NCBI RefSeq assembly: GCF_030762805.1
Contig: NZ_CP129113.1
Span: 418,001-482,000, forward strand
Direction of reading: 5' to 3'
DNA from: Aciduricibacillus chroicocephali
Lineage (GTDB): Bacteria > Bacillota > Bacilli > Bacillales > Amphibacillaceae
Length of the DNA stretch: 64,000 nucleotides
In this document: positions 41,668 to 50,454 of the stretch, in pieces
How the letters are laid out: each line of letters opens with the position of its first letter
Numbering within the stretch: position 1 is the first letter of the stretch
Notes under the pieces: model-generated
What the model saw: the letters and a program-made list of their open reading frames with translations, nothing else
Databases searched by the model: none
What the model was told of the DNA's origin: nothing
Program-made: the position numbers and the translations under genes

Positions 41668-44600
41668 GCATTTGTTGCTCCTTCACAGTGCGAATTTTAC
41701 CTTGGTGTTGAACTGTTTCGTAAAGTCTCTGGTACATATCCCGCGCTTTCTCGTTCTTCGTTCTGGAAGCAAACATTTCAGAGCTGCCAATGATGATGAG
41801 TAACTCCCGTGAGCGAGAGAGGGCAACATTGAGACGACGGTAATCTTTGGCAAAGCCGATATCTCCGCTTGATTCGTCGTGATTGCGAACGAAGCTCAAG
41901 ATGATGATATCCATTTCCATGCCTTGGAATTTATCGACGGATCCGGTACGGCAATGAAGATGCTTTGGTCTGATTTCCTGATCAATCAAATGGTTGATCC
42001 GCTTTACTTGTTCACCATAAAAGCTAATGATACCGACGCTTTTCTTTTCATTATCTGAGATGCGTCCAGCCGCTTTTGCTAGTTCAGTTGCACTTTCCAA
42101 ATCTAGGAGTGATTCACGGATCAATTGGAGCTCTGCTTTATTGAACCGGCTTGTCCCACCTTTTGGTTTCTCTTCAAAATAGGCATGTTCATTCGGTGTA
42201 TCGATCCAGAGAAGATGTTCTTCTCGTTGGATTAACGGGCTCTCAAGCAGATGATCGCGTGCAAGATCCGAATCGGGAAGACCACATTGCAGTTCGTAAT
42301 TCCCTTCCTTATAAAAAGGAGATATCGTTGACATTATCCGTTCATGCATGCGGTACTGAATGCTGAGCATCGTTTTATTCTGCTTTGGAAGAGTACGGAA
42401 GAGTCTTTCAAACAATGATTCATTAAGGAGCTTGCGTAATCCCTGCTGCTCATTGGATTCTTGTGTATGGATGAATTCATCCATCGTTTCCTGGCCGATT
42501 AGTGGAGGCAATTGATGGTGGTCGCCGACAAGAATAATTTTCTTTCCTTTTAGCATTGGTAACAGAAGTTCTGGTGGTGTTGCTTTGGAAACTTCGTCAA
42601 TGATGACAACGTCAAATTCCGGATAGTCTTCCATGAACGCTTTGGAAGCAGAAGCGACACAGGTTGTTCCGATCACATTCGCATGTTGGACATACAACTT
42701 GCGAATTTCATCGAGGTCATATTCACTCGCTTCTTCAAGCAGCAATTCCCATTGTCGCTGCAACTCGATACGGATTGGAAGCTTGTTCTGTTCCTTCTTC
42801 AATTGATCAAGTTCTTCTTCTCCTTCAGCAATGCTGTCTGTCAATCCCTTAAGTTCATTTTTAATTTCAGGATTTAGCCGGTCTTTTTTATCGGCAATCT
42901 GCTCACTTATATGATCGAGTTGCATTTCCATCTCGTCTTTCTCTTTTTGGGAAAGTGCCAAAACATCTTCGGCTTCCTGAACTGATACCTTTAAAACAGC
43001 TTGCTGATTCTGGGTAACATCCAATCTAGTAACTGCTTCTTTAATATTCGCAAGTTGTTCCTCGCATTCGAGTATGCCTGAGTGAACATTTTCAAGACCG
43101 GTTGCAAGCTCTGCCTCTGTCATATTGAATTCATTCAAATTCTTTTCAGCCAATTGGACAGCGAGAGAATTCCTCTCTTCGGTTAAAGTATGCAAACGCT
43201 GCTGGAAAGCTTGTTTTTCCTCGTTAAGTTCTGACAATCGTCTCATGAAATATGAGCGTGTACCTTTCTTAATGACGGTAAAAAGACGTTTTACTTCTTG
43301 ACGAATTTGCATTTGCTGTTGAATGGCATGTCCCATTTCCAATACTTCATCGAGCTTTCCGTAGAGGTGGGAAAGATTGTTTGCCAGTTTTTGAAGGACT
43401 AAAGTCTTTTGCTCTGGATGGCCAGGCATAGCGAGCAGTTTTTTTGTTTCCGGTCTGATCAGAAAACGGCCAATCTGGTCGACCATGTCATGCATCTCAG
43501 GAATGGTTCCAAATGTATTGGTAACCCGCTTCGGAATCTGACCGAGAGGGAAAGCTTGTCTATGCAATGTTTCTTCGATTTTTGAAATGGCATTGCGAAG
43601 TCTTTCATGCAACTGTTTCACTTCATCAATCTGATAGGGAAGAGAAGTGATGCCATGACCAATCCGGTTCATTTCTCCAATATCAAGTGTCAGATCGAGG
43701 GGGAGTTCCATCCCATTTTCCTCGAACAGCTGTTGCAATTTATCAATCTTTTGAACTCCGGGCAGACACCCACTCATTTTTTCATAAACGGTCTGCTCTT
43801 TATCAATTTCTGGAATGCGGGTAGTCGCAGTTGCAAGAGAGCTCTCTGCATTTTGCAATTGTTTATTCAACTTGAATACCTTTTCGATCTCTTCCAGTCT
43901 TCCAAGTTCTTTTAGTAGTTTTGCGTTATTAGCTTCCAAAGTTTCTGCTGCAGGTTCTTTTTCAAGTAATCCCTGCAACTCGTCGATTTCGTTAATAATT
44001 GAATTGAGTTCCTGTTTACGCTGCTTCAAAATGTTCTCTGAATCTAACAGCTTTTCTTGAACTTTGCTTAAAACCTTATCTTTCTCAATTCTGTCTCTTT
44101 GTAAATGTTCCAATTCCTGCTCTAGCTTATGTTGAATTGCGAGCTCTTCCTTAAGAGCTTCCTGACGGGTGTTCATTTGATTAATGGTTTTCTCCAACTC
44201 AGTGATCTCATTTTGCAATTCAGTCTGACGGGCAACAGTCTTTTGCAAATCTTGCCGCACATTTTCAAGTGTTCCGTCACGCCAATGAAGAGCGACATTT
44301 TCCTCGATAAATTTCCTGCCTTCTTCCTCAATGCTCTCTGTTCTTCCATAACGCAATATACGGATGGCGGGATCGGAAAGCAGACGGCCAAGTGCGTTAT
44401 CGACTGCAAGATTGGATTGCGAAGCGACAAGCGTCCGCAGTCCTGCTTTTACATTCTGATAGCAGATTTCTGAGATTACCGTCGTCTTTCCAGTTCCAGG
44501 AGGACCCTGGATCACATATAGATCGTTCGCCTTCATTGCACCGGTAACAGCTTCTCTTTGAAATTCATTAAGGTTATTGTGAAAATCCAAATCAAATTTT

Positions 44601-45496
44601 TTATTATTTATTTTAACGAGCGGTCGTTCTGCGAAAAGGATTTTCTCTAAGTTGGCATTGGCTGCGAGGCCATCCTCAAGATCTTTAAATCCTTTGCGCA
44701 ATCTGCGTATTTGAGTTAAAGAGGCAAAATTGGAAAGGGTAATTTTCCCATTTGGAGCAGGAAGCTTATTTGTCTCACGGGCAGCCTTTTGCAAAGGTCT
44801 TTTTAGCTCAACTTCGACAATCTGCTTGCCTTTGTTGGCATTAACTACTTGTCCGAGGTCAACTGAAGGACTTTCCAATTTGACACTAAAGCCTTGCAAT
44901 TGTCTCCAATTCTTTGCTTTAAGACCATTACAATGCAGACGAACCTTTGTGAAGTCTCCGGAAAAAGAATAAGTGGAGAATGTGCAGTGTATATCCTCAA
45001 CATCCGCTTGGCTTTCCGCAATCTGCAAATAACCTTCCCAGCTCTCAATTTGTTTCTTTACATATTCGGAACGCTCCTCGGCAACAGGCAACCCTTGTAA
45101 TGTCATATGGATGTCAGCAGCAAGCGGGAGGCCTGGACGGTTCAATTGAAAATCAAAAAGCCCTTGATAACGCCGGTTCGTCTTTACTGACTCTCTAGTC
45201 CCACGGACATGGAAACCGGTCGCAAGAAGTCCGTCTGATTTTAATACACACTGCATGACAGCGACACGCGCATCTAGTTTCTTACCGAGCCGAGGATTTG
45301 TCTCCGGGTCGAAATAAAAAGCATAAGAATGATTTCCTTGCCGGTTGAGGGGTTGTTTCTCCACATGGACATCAAAAGCAGATTCAAGTGCAAAGAAAGT
45401 CTGCTCATTTGCAAGCCATTTTCGTATACCATCTCGTGCGTTATTCGTCATGGCAAGGCTGCAGCGAATCGTCTGCTGTATCTTTTTAGTCATCAT
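41660..45496 (-). CDS. Large SF1 (Upf1/DNA2-like) helicase with long coiled-coil insertion
   Basis: 1278 residues. All SF1B motifs are present: Walker A GPPGTGKTT (331-339) after the Q motif NLNEFQREAV, motif Ia ASQSNLAVDNA, Walker B VVIIDEVSKA (963-972), motif III LVGDHHQLPP (989-998), motif IV LSIQYRMHE, motif V VDKFQGMEMDIIIL (1187-1200) and motif VI RRLNVALSRSRELL (1220-1233). Between Ia and II, residues about 410-930, lies a very long coiled-coil insertion. Residues 1-300 form a separate domain with no recognised motif. No nuclease domain is visible. ATG 45496 overlaps the stop of a 22-codon peptide (TAATG) and AGAAGGA lies 11 bases upstream. DNA or RNA substrate is unknown. Confidence 0.9.
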   Translation of the reverse strand: MMTKKIQQTIRCSLAMTNNARDGIRKWLANEQTFFALESAFDVHVEKQPLNRQGNHSYAFYFDPETNPRLGKKLDARVAVMQCVLKSDGLLATGFHVRGTRESVKTNRRYQGLFDFQLNRPGLPLAADIHMTLQGLPVAEERSEYVKKQIESWEGYLQIAESQADVEDIHCTFSTYSFSGDFTKVRLHCNGLKAKNWRQLQGFSVKLESPSVDLGQVVNANKGKQIVEVELKRPLQKAARETNKLPAPNGKITLSNFASLTQIRRLRKGFKDLEDGLAANANLEKILFAERPLVKINNKKFDLDFHNNLNEFQREAVTGAMKANDLYVIQGPPGTGKTTVISEICYQNVKAGLRTLVASQSNLAVDNALGRLLSDPAIRILRYGRTESIEEEGRKFIEENVALHWRDGTLENVRQDLQKTVARQTELQNEITELEKTINQMNTRQEALKEELAIQHKLEQELEHLQRDRIEKDKVLSKVQEKLLDSENILKQRKQELNSIINEIDELQGLLEKEPAAETLEANNAKLLKELGRLEEIEKVFKLNKQLQNAESSLATATTRIPEIDKEQTVYEKMSGCLPGVQKIDKLQQLFEENGMELPLDLTLDIGEMNRIGHGITSLPYQIDEVKQLHERLRNAISKIEETLHRQAFPLGQIPKRVTNTFGTIPEMHDMVDQIGRFLIRPETKKLLAMPGHPEQKTLVLQKLANNLSHLYGKLDEVLEMGHAIQQQMQIRQEVKRLFTVIKKGTRSYFMRRLSELNEEKQAFQQRLHTLTEERNSLAVQLAEKNLNEFNMTEAELATGLENVHSGILECEEQLANIKEAVTRLDVTQNQQAVLKVSVQEAEDVLALSQKEKDEMEMQLDHISEQIADKKDRLNPEIKNELKGLTDSIAEGEEELDQLKKEQNKLPIRIELQRQWELLLEEASEYDLDEIRKLYVQHANVIGTTCVASASKAFMEDYPEFDVVIIDEVSKATPPELLLPMLKGKKIILVGDHHQLPPLIGQETMDEFIHTQESNEQQGLRKLLNESLFERLFRTLPKQNKTMLSIQYRMHERIMSTISPFYKEGNYELQCGLPDSDLARDHLLESPLIQREEHLLWIDTPNEHAYFEEKPKGGTSRFNKAELQLIRESLLDLESATELAKAAGRISDNEKKSVGIISFYGEQVKRINHLIDQEIRPKHLHCRTGSVDKFQGMEMDIIILSFVRNHDESSGDIGFAKDYRRLNVALSRSRELLIIIGSSEMFASRTKNEKARDMYQRLYETVQHQGKIRTVKEQQMHG

Positions 45497-45564
45497 TATT
45501 CTGCAAATCCTTCTAATATATAGGAAGCCGGATCGTTCGGCATTTCAATGAATTTTGTAATCAA
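45496..45564 (-). CDS. 22-residue leader peptide coupled to the helicase
   Basis: TTG 45564 lies 8 bases after GAGGT (in AGAGGTGATTGCC) and opens a 22-codon frame, ITKFIEMPNDPASYILEGFAE after the first residue, that stops at TAATG, sharing one base with the helicase ATG. The helicase ribosome site AGAAGGA is inside this frame. A good -10 sits 22 bases upstream of the TTG. Either a true small subunit or a leader that couples translation. Confidence 0.55.
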   Translation of the reverse strand: MITKFIEMPNDPASYILEGFAE

Positions 45565-45585
45565 GGCAATCACCTCTAATGCTCT

Positions 45586-45613
45586 ATTATAGCGGAAAAC
45601 CGACTCAAGGCAA
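45586..45613 (-). promoter_or_regulatory. Promoter of the helicase operon
   Basis: TTGCCT (45613-45608), 16-base spacer, TATAAT (45591-45586) on the minus strand. Confidence 0.65.
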
Positions 45614-45794
45614 TTTACGAAAATGTCGGACCATTCACTAAGATTGTAGTGAGAAAGAAGGTAGTGAATCGTTTTGCATTGGTTATAGAAATCAGACTGA
45701 TAGAAGGGAAGAAATATCCTTTCATGATCATCAAGTGTTATCAGGTTTTGTAGTTTTTCAATTTAACTGTAGTTAGTAGAGCAGTTTTCATAAA

Positions 45795-45842
45795 TAAAGA
45801 AGCACCACTTTGGCTACGTTTTTCCAAAATGGTGCTTCTAAA
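45795..45842 (-). terminator. Terminator of the ehu operon
   Basis: AGAAGCACCA (45799-45808) pairs with TGGTGCTTCT (45830-45839); the minus transcript then runs into TTTATTTA. The rest of 45614-45794 has no gene that I can see. Confidence 0.8.
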
Positions 45843-45858
45843 ATATTGTTAAGAGTGC

Positions 45859-46635
45859 TCAACTCATACTTCTGAATCTGTGAAGGAAGCTTTGCAATCG
45901 TTCATTATTTGAGTGCTGCAAAACGTCCTCTGGTTTGCCGTCTTCGGCAATGACGCCTTCGTCTAGGAAGATGACACGGTCGGCAACATCTAGAGCGAAG
46001 TCCATTTCATGAGTGACGAGAACCATGGCCATTTCACCTTCATATGCAATATCGCGTATTACTTCGAGCACTTCACCGACAAGCTCAGGGTCCAGAGCGG
46101 ATGTGACTTCGTCGAATAGCATAATTTTTGGCCGCATGACAAGTGCTCGTGCCATAGCAACGCGTTGTTTCTGCCCGCCGGATAGTTGGCTCGGATAGTT
46201 GTCAAGCTTGTCTCCAAGGCCCACTTTCTCAAGCATTTCGATTGAGCGCTTACGGGCAGAGGCCTTGTTTTCTTTTTGTACATGAATTGGAGCTGTCATG
46301 CAGTTTTCCAGAATGGTCATATGCGGGAACAGATTGAAGTGCTGGAAGACCATTCCGATTTCCCCGCGGACGGAGCGAAGGTGCTTTTCATTGGCGCGGA
46401 CAAGTTTTCCGCCTTTCTCCATTTGCCACAAATTATCGCCTTCAACGATAATTTGGCCGGAAGTTGGTTCTTCAAGAGTCATGAGCATGCGGATGATCGT
46501 CGTTTTACCAGAACCGCTCGGTCCGATAAGCGCAATCTTTTCAGCTGGTCGGATGTCCAGATTAATTCCCTTTAACACATCAACATCGCCAAATGATTTG
46601 TGAACATCTTTGAACTGAACGATGGGGTCTGTCAT
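45859..46635 (-). CDS. ehuA: Ectoine/hydroxyectoine-type ABC transporter ATPase EhuA
   Basis: 258-residue polar amino-acid ABC ATPase. Walker [10 protein letters not shown], signature [15 protein letters not shown], Walker [17 protein letters not shown]-loop LVTHEMDFA. On its own it looks like GlnQ; the ehu assignment rests on the adjacent binding protein. AAGGAG lies 9 bases before the ATG. Last gene of the operon, 31 bases after ehuD. Confidence 0.85.
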   Translation of the reverse strand: MTDPIVQFKDVHKSFGDVDVLKGINLDIRPAEKIALIGPSGSGKTTIIRMLMTLEEPTSGQIIVEGDNLWQMEKGGKLVRANEKHLRSVRGEIGMVFQHFNLFPHMTILENCMTAPIHVQKENKASARKRSIEMLEKVGLGDKLDNYPSQLSGGQKQRVAMARALVMRPKIMLFDEVTSALDPELVGEVLEVIRDIAYEGEMAMVLVTHEMDFALDVADRVIFLDEGVIAEDGKPEDVLQHSNNERLQSFLHRFRSMS

Positions 46636-46666
46636 AACGGTTCACTCCTTTTTATCTATTATACAA

Positions 46667-47359
46667 TCAGGCAATCGCTTTCTTCTTGTCAAATTTGAAA
46701 TTCATTCGTCTCTCGAGCCAGCTGGTCAGCAGGGAAGAGATATAGCTAAGTGCGAGGAAGAGCAGAGCGACAATCGTCAAGGGCTCTAGGTAGTTCCAGT
46801 ATTGATCGCCATAGTCTTGTGCGAGCCGCATGATGCCGACAACTCCGATTGTGGCTGCCAGAGGCACTTCTTTAAATAGGATGATCAAATAGTTACCGAG
46901 CATTGGAATCATCGGAGGCAAAGCCTGTGGCAAAATAATTTTTATCCATTTTAATCTTGTAGGGAAGTTGAGTGCCTTAGCAGCTTCCCACTGTCCTTTG
47001 TCTACGTGATTTATGCCGGAGCGATAAACTTCGCTGATGTATGTACTGAAGTGGAGCCCAAGTGCAATAACTGCGCAAGCAAAAGGCGAGATTGTCGCGC
47101 CGACATAGGGTACGGTAGGCCAGCCATAATAAATGAAGAACAGTTGTACGAGTGGTGGTGTCGAACGAATGAATTCCATAATCCAGGTGAACAGCCAACT
47201 AAACGGTTTAACAGGAATGCGGCGCAGGAATAGCCATACAAAACCGAAGAGCAGTGCAAATATGTAGCAGGTGACAGTAAGACCGAGTGTAATGCCAATT
47301 CCTTTTACAACGAACGGAAAAGCATCAGAGAATGTTTCCCAACTCCATCCATCAGTCAT
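46667..47359 (-). CDS. ehuD: ABC permease EhuD-like
   Basis: 230-residue His/Glu/Gln/Arg/opine-type permease with about five membrane segments and the coupling loop QWEAAKALNFPTRLKWIKIILPQALPPMIP-type region (EAAKALNF...ILPQALPP). ATG overlaps the ehuC stop by 4 bases. It forms a heterodimer with EhuC; the cargo is inferred from the binding protein. Confidence 0.82.
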   Translation of the reverse strand: MTDGWSWETFSDAFPFVVKGIGITLGLTVTCYIFALLFGFVWLFLRRIPVKPFSWLFTWIMEFIRSTPPLVQLFFIYYGWPTVPYVGATISPFACAVIALGLHFSTYISEVYRSGINHVDKGQWEAAKALNFPTRLKWIKIILPQALPPMIPMLGNYLIILFKEVPLAATIGVVGIMRLAQDYGDQYWNYLEPLTIVALLFLALSYISSLLTSWLERRMNFKFDKKKAIA

Positions 47360-48018
47360 TCACTAGCAACTCCTTTCTTTGAGAATCCTTCCATCTTGCG
47401 TACGAGCCAGATGAGTGGCAGTGCAAGGATGAAATAGGCGATAAGTATTAACAGGTAGACGTTTGATGATTCAGCGAGATGTGTGCTGCGGTATAGGTTT
47501 CCGTAATAAAGCATATCGGAGAGCCCAATTAGTGATACGAGAGAAGTTGCTTTCAGCATTTGAATCAAGTAGTTTCCGAATTCCGGCAGCATCATTCGTG
47601 TGGCCTGAGGCAATATGATGAGGCGCATACGTTGGAACCCGGTCATATTAAGTGCAATGCCTGCTTCCGTCTGTCCTTTTGAAACTGCGAGTATCGATCC
47701 GCGAACAATCTCCGACATATAAGCCCCATAGTTGAGTGAAATCGCAATAATGCCAGCCCAGATGTCCGAACCAATATCAAAATTGAATAGGATTGGAAGT
47801 GCGTAGTATAGCCAGAAGAGCTGCACAATAAGAGAAGTCCCGCGGAACACTTCAATATAGAATCCAACGAATTTACGAATGAAGATGTTTTTGGAAAGGC
47901 GTCCAAGACCGGAAATGAAGGCAATTATATAGCTAAAGAATGCCGAACCAATTAGAACAAGGATCGTAATGCGCAGACCTTTTAATAAAATAGGAAATAT
48001 TTCAGTAAGAGTATCCAT
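47356..48018 (-). CDS. ehuC: ABC permease EhuC-like
   Basis: 220-residue permease of the same family with its own EAA loop (QTEAGIALNMTGFQRMRLII) and FEVFRGTSLIVQLFWLYY-like start of the channel (YIEVFRGTSLIVQLFWLYY). A terminator-like hairpin separates it from ehuB, so it may be made in smaller amount than the binding protein, as is usual for such importers. Confidence 0.82.
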   Translation of the reverse strand: MDTLTEIFPILLKGLRITILVLIGSAFFSYIIAFISGLGRLSKNIFIRKFVGFYIEVFRGTSLIVQLFWLYYALPILFNFDIGSDIWAGIIAISLNYGAYMSEIVRGSILAVSKGQTEAGIALNMTGFQRMRLIILPQATRMMLPEFGNYLIQMLKATSLVSLIGLSDMLYYGNLYRSTHLAESSNVYLLILIAYFILALPLIWLVRKMEGFSKKGVASE

Positions 48019-48048
48019 ATCACTGCTCCTTTGCTAGTTAATTAGAAT

Positions 48049-48096
48049 AATCCATGGAATCATGAATTCCGCGTACCGGAAGAGATTCCATGGATT
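48049..48096 (-). other. Intercistronic hairpin between ehuB and ehuC
   Basis: AATCCATGGAATC (48049-48061) and GATTCCATGGATT (48084-48096) form a 13-bp perfect stem; the loop holds a second TTCCG/CGGAA stem. The minus strand after it is only moderately U-rich, so it is a leaky terminator or a 3' stabiliser for the ehuB part of the message. Confidence 0.65.
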
Positions 48097-48122
48097 ACCG
48101 TTAATTAAATATCGAGAAAGAC

Positions 48123-49007
48123 TTAAAAATTACCACTGCATACTTTCTCTGTTGTAATATCATCGGCGACCATGTTGGACTTCTCACTGAATCCGTTTTG
48201 TTCGAGCAGTTTGGCAACTGTGCCGTTGTCTTTTAATTCCTGCAACTTTTCATTGTAGGCTTTACGCAAGTCATCGCTGCCTTTTTTAAAAGCAGCAGCA
48301 CCATAGCTTGGATTACCTTCCACTTTAGGTTGTTTAAAGTCTTCAACGAATTCAAGCTTGTCCGAATTTGCTGATTCAAGTGCCATTTTAATTGTCATCT
48401 CTGTACCTGTTGTGGCATCAGCACGTCCTGATTCAACAGCAGAGAACGTGGCGGGAATATCAGAAGCAGCTTGAATTTGTTTAGCATCTACGCCGATTTC
48501 TTTCAAGAATCCATTCTCTGTGGCACCGGACATGACAGATACCTTGATATCTTTGTTATTTGCTATATCTTCATAGCTGTGTAGTTTTTTCGGATTGCCT
48601 CTTTTGACAATCAGACCCTCACCGTAGGTCATTTCTGGCTCGCCAAATGCAACGCTTCTGCAGCGATCGGGCGTAATTGCCATACCAGCCGTTATAACAT
48701 CGAATTTACCTGCTTTCAGTCCGGGAATAAGCTGGCTAAAGTCGGCAAGTTTTCCTTCGACTTCATCAACTCCAAGCTCTTGGAAAACAGCTTTTGCGAT
48801 GTCAACTGCAGCTCCTTTAAGCTCGTCTCCTTCCTGATAGGCATAGGGTTTTTCGTTGGCAAAACCGATGACAACTTTCCCTTTATTTTTAATTGTTTCA
48901 AGCTGGTTCTTTTCACTTGCTTTGCTGTCTTTGCTATCGGATGAGCCGCAAGCTGCAAGCATGAGCGTGACTGAGAGCAATACAATCGCAGTAAGAATTT
49001 TTTTCAC
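48123..49007 (-). CDS. ehuB: Ectoine/hydroxyectoine-binding lipoprotein EhuB-like
   Basis: 294 residues with lipoprotein signal and lipobox LAAC (Cys20). The mature protein is a class-F amino-acid-type binding protein with EhuB features: GFANEKPYAYQEGDELKG, ADFSQLIPGLKAGKFDVI, AGMAITPDRCRSVAFGEPEM, IVKRGNPKKLHSYEDIANN, and a second Cys near the C-terminus (EKVCSGNF) probably disulfide-bonded to the Cys in DRCR. Ectoine or hydroxyectoine is the likely ligand, but a closely related polar solute cannot be excluded. GTG start with AGGGGGT 10 bases upstream. Confidence 0.82.
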   Translation of the reverse strand: MKKILTAIVLLSVTLMLAACGSSDSKDSKASEKNQLETIKNKGKVVIGFANEKPYAYQEGDELKGAAVDIAKAVFQELGVDEVEGKLADFSQLIPGLKAGKFDVITAGMAITPDRCRSVAFGEPEMTYGEGLIVKRGNPKKLHSYEDIANNKDIKVSVMSGATENGFLKEIGVDAKQIQAASDIPATFSAVESGRADATTGTEMTIKMALESANSDKLEFVEDFKQPKVEGNPSYGAAAFKKGSDDLRKAYNEKLQELKDNGTVAKLLEQNGFSEKSNMVADDITTEKVCSGNF

Positions 49008-49092
49008 TTTTTTATGTACCCCCTGTTTTAATCTGTTTGGAAAAGGCCATTTTCAATTTGTGAATAAACTGTCGAAAAAGTACCTGTTATTA

Positions 49093-49121
49093 ATCTTAGA
49101 TATAATACAGAGCTACTTCAA
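49093..49121 (-). promoter_or_regulatory. Candidate promoter of ehuBCDA
   Basis: TTGAAG (49121-49116), 17-base spacer, TAAGAT (49098-49093) on the minus strand. Confidence 0.4.
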
Positions 49122-49267
49122 ACAGAGGAAAATGAGAAAAATCAGTATATTTAACCATATACCTAGGTTAAGAGTTAAAAATCTCCACTTTGCCAAAACA
49201 TACTCCTAAATAGTTGGATTTGCTGTAAAATACAGGATTAAATTATTGTTTTGTGGAAGTTCTGGTA

Positions 49268-49296
49268 TTGCCGGATAAAGAGAGGGCGGTTATACT
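49268..49296 (+). promoter_or_regulatory. Promoter of the YtzI-like gene
   Basis: TTGCCG (49268-49273), 17-base spacer, TATACT (49291-49296), 29 bases before the start. Confidence 0.65.
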
Positions 49297-49325
49297 GATT
49301 AAAATGACTGGAGGAGGTGCGTGGC

Positions 49326-49469
49326 ATGCTCGTAGCAAGTATTGTCAGTGTCGTCTTGACATTGCTCGTGCTCGTACTGTCATTCGTGACAATCCAGAAA
49401 GGCTATGCGTTTAAACATACGGTTGATCCGTTGGAAACAGCCCGGAAAAAACGGGAAGAGAATACTTAA
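49326..49469 (+). CDS. YtzI-like small membrane protein, 47 aa
   Basis: ATG 49326 has GGAGG 8 bases upstream and a good promoter. The product has one membrane helix (IVSVVLTLLVLVLSFVTI) and the KGYAFKHTVDPL stretch seen in the small Bacillus protein YtzI, with a charged end. The function is unknown. Its own promoter, ribosome site and downstream terminator make this one of the firmer micro-proteins in the window. Confidence 0.75.
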   Translation: MLVASIVSVVLTLLVLVLSFVTIQKGYAFKHTVDPLETARKKREENT

Positions 49470-49476
49470 ATACAGG

Positions 49477-49512
49477 AAACCCGCTTCACAGAAAATGTGA
49501 GCGGGTTTCTAT
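49477..49512. terminator. Terminator between the YtzI-like and M15 genes
   Basis: AAACCCGCTTCACA (49477-49490) pairs with TGTGAGCGGGTTT (49496-49508). Confidence 0.85.
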
Positions 49513-50069
49513 TTTGGCATATATCCTTCTTTCAGCTGGCTGATTGTAAGTCCGAAGTCCATTTGTAAATGAGGGTAGTCTTTGAAGCCAGGCCAGTCGC
49601 CGCCCCACTCAAATCCAAGTTCTTTTGCTAGGTCAACAACTTCCATCCAATCTGCTTTTCCATTGCCATTTCCATCATAATTCATGTCCCAAATGGCTTC
49701 ACCTTGGGAATTTTTCAATGCGAAGTCTACCGCCAGTCCGTAGTTATGGTATGATTCACCACCACGCGCATTCGTTACAATACTTCCTCCGGATGTTCTG
49801 CCTTGGGCATACAGCTCATCCTGGTCTGCGCTGCTACGGAAGTCATCGGTGATGAACATCGTGATCCCTCTATTTTCAGCTCTTTGAATTAGCTCATTTG
49901 TCTTATCTTCCACAGCAGGATAGAGTCCGGTTGGTACTTTTCCGTCTGAAGTATAGGCATAAGCTTCTCCGTCTGGAGTCTCTTGAGGCGAGCTTAAGAA
50001 ATGATAAATCGTCAAAACGGCCGCCAATAGGATGAGCCAGCCAATCACATCTCTTATAAAACGTTTCAT
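49509..50069 (-). CDS. Membrane-anchored M15 peptidase (CwlK/YcdD-like)
   Basis: 186 residues: one N-terminal membrane segment (VIGWLILLAAVLTIYHFL) acting as signal anchor or signal peptide, then a zinc LAS-type peptidase. Ligands: GGESYHNYGLAVDF (His and Asp) and FKDYPHLQM (His), with EWGGDW between; DDFRSSADQDELYAQGR is the usual upstream part. CwlK-type enzymes cleave L-Ala-D-Glu in the peptide stem of peptidoglycan. ATG follows AAAGGAG. Confidence 0.87.
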   Translation of the reverse strand: MKRFIRDVIGWLILLAAVLTIYHFLSSPQETPDGEAYAYTSDGKVPTGLYPAVEDKTNELIQRAENRGITMFITDDFRSSADQDELYAQGRTSGGSIVTNARGGESYHNYGLAVDFALKNSQGEAIWDMNYDGNGNGKADWMEVVDLAKELGFEWGGDWPGFKDYPHLQMDFGLTISQLKEGYMPK

Positions 50070-50411
50070 GTGTTCTCCTTTCTAAAACATCAAGATCCGC
50101 ACTGTCTATTTAGCTTTTATTATACAGGAAAAGCATTTCCCGTGCTTATGCAATCAATGGCAAACTAGGAAATCTGTCTTCATAAAGAAATTTACCGTAC
50201 GGAGAACTTTGATAAATTGAATAATAGCGTTAAGGATAGAGTTGGGGAGTGTGACAATACAGAGGTCATTTTAAACGATATAGTATCTTTGCCATAACAG
50301 AAGAGTGACTTAACTTAACTAGTTAGACAAAGAAGTCCCTGAACATTTTCGAGTGTCTATTTATATTTGAGCTAAGCAGCTTGCAGCTAGTCCGTGCACT
50401 CTTATATCATC
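50070..50411. other. Non-coding gap upstream of the proS leader
   Basis: AT-rich, no convincing gene on either strand; the left end should contain the M15 gene promoter, not clearly placed. The right end is the proS promoter. Confidence 0.45.
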
Positions 50412-50440
50412 TTGACTTTGCAGCGTGCTGGATATATATT
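50412..50440 (+). promoter_or_regulatory. SigA promoter of proS
   Basis: TTGACT (50412-50417), 17-base spacer, TATATT (50435-50440), directly before the T-box leader. Confidence 0.85.
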
Positions 50441-50454
50441 TAAGGAAGTATATT

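Noticed and set aside
40936-45613. Named phage-defence system (e.g. Mokosh-like helicase modules)
   Set aside because: No kinase, phospholipase-D or other nuclease domain is present, so I cannot support assignment to a described system; kept only as a candidate.
46298-46603. Long frames antisense to ehuA
   Set aside because: Mirror of the codon bias in an intact ABC ATPase gene; no independent support.
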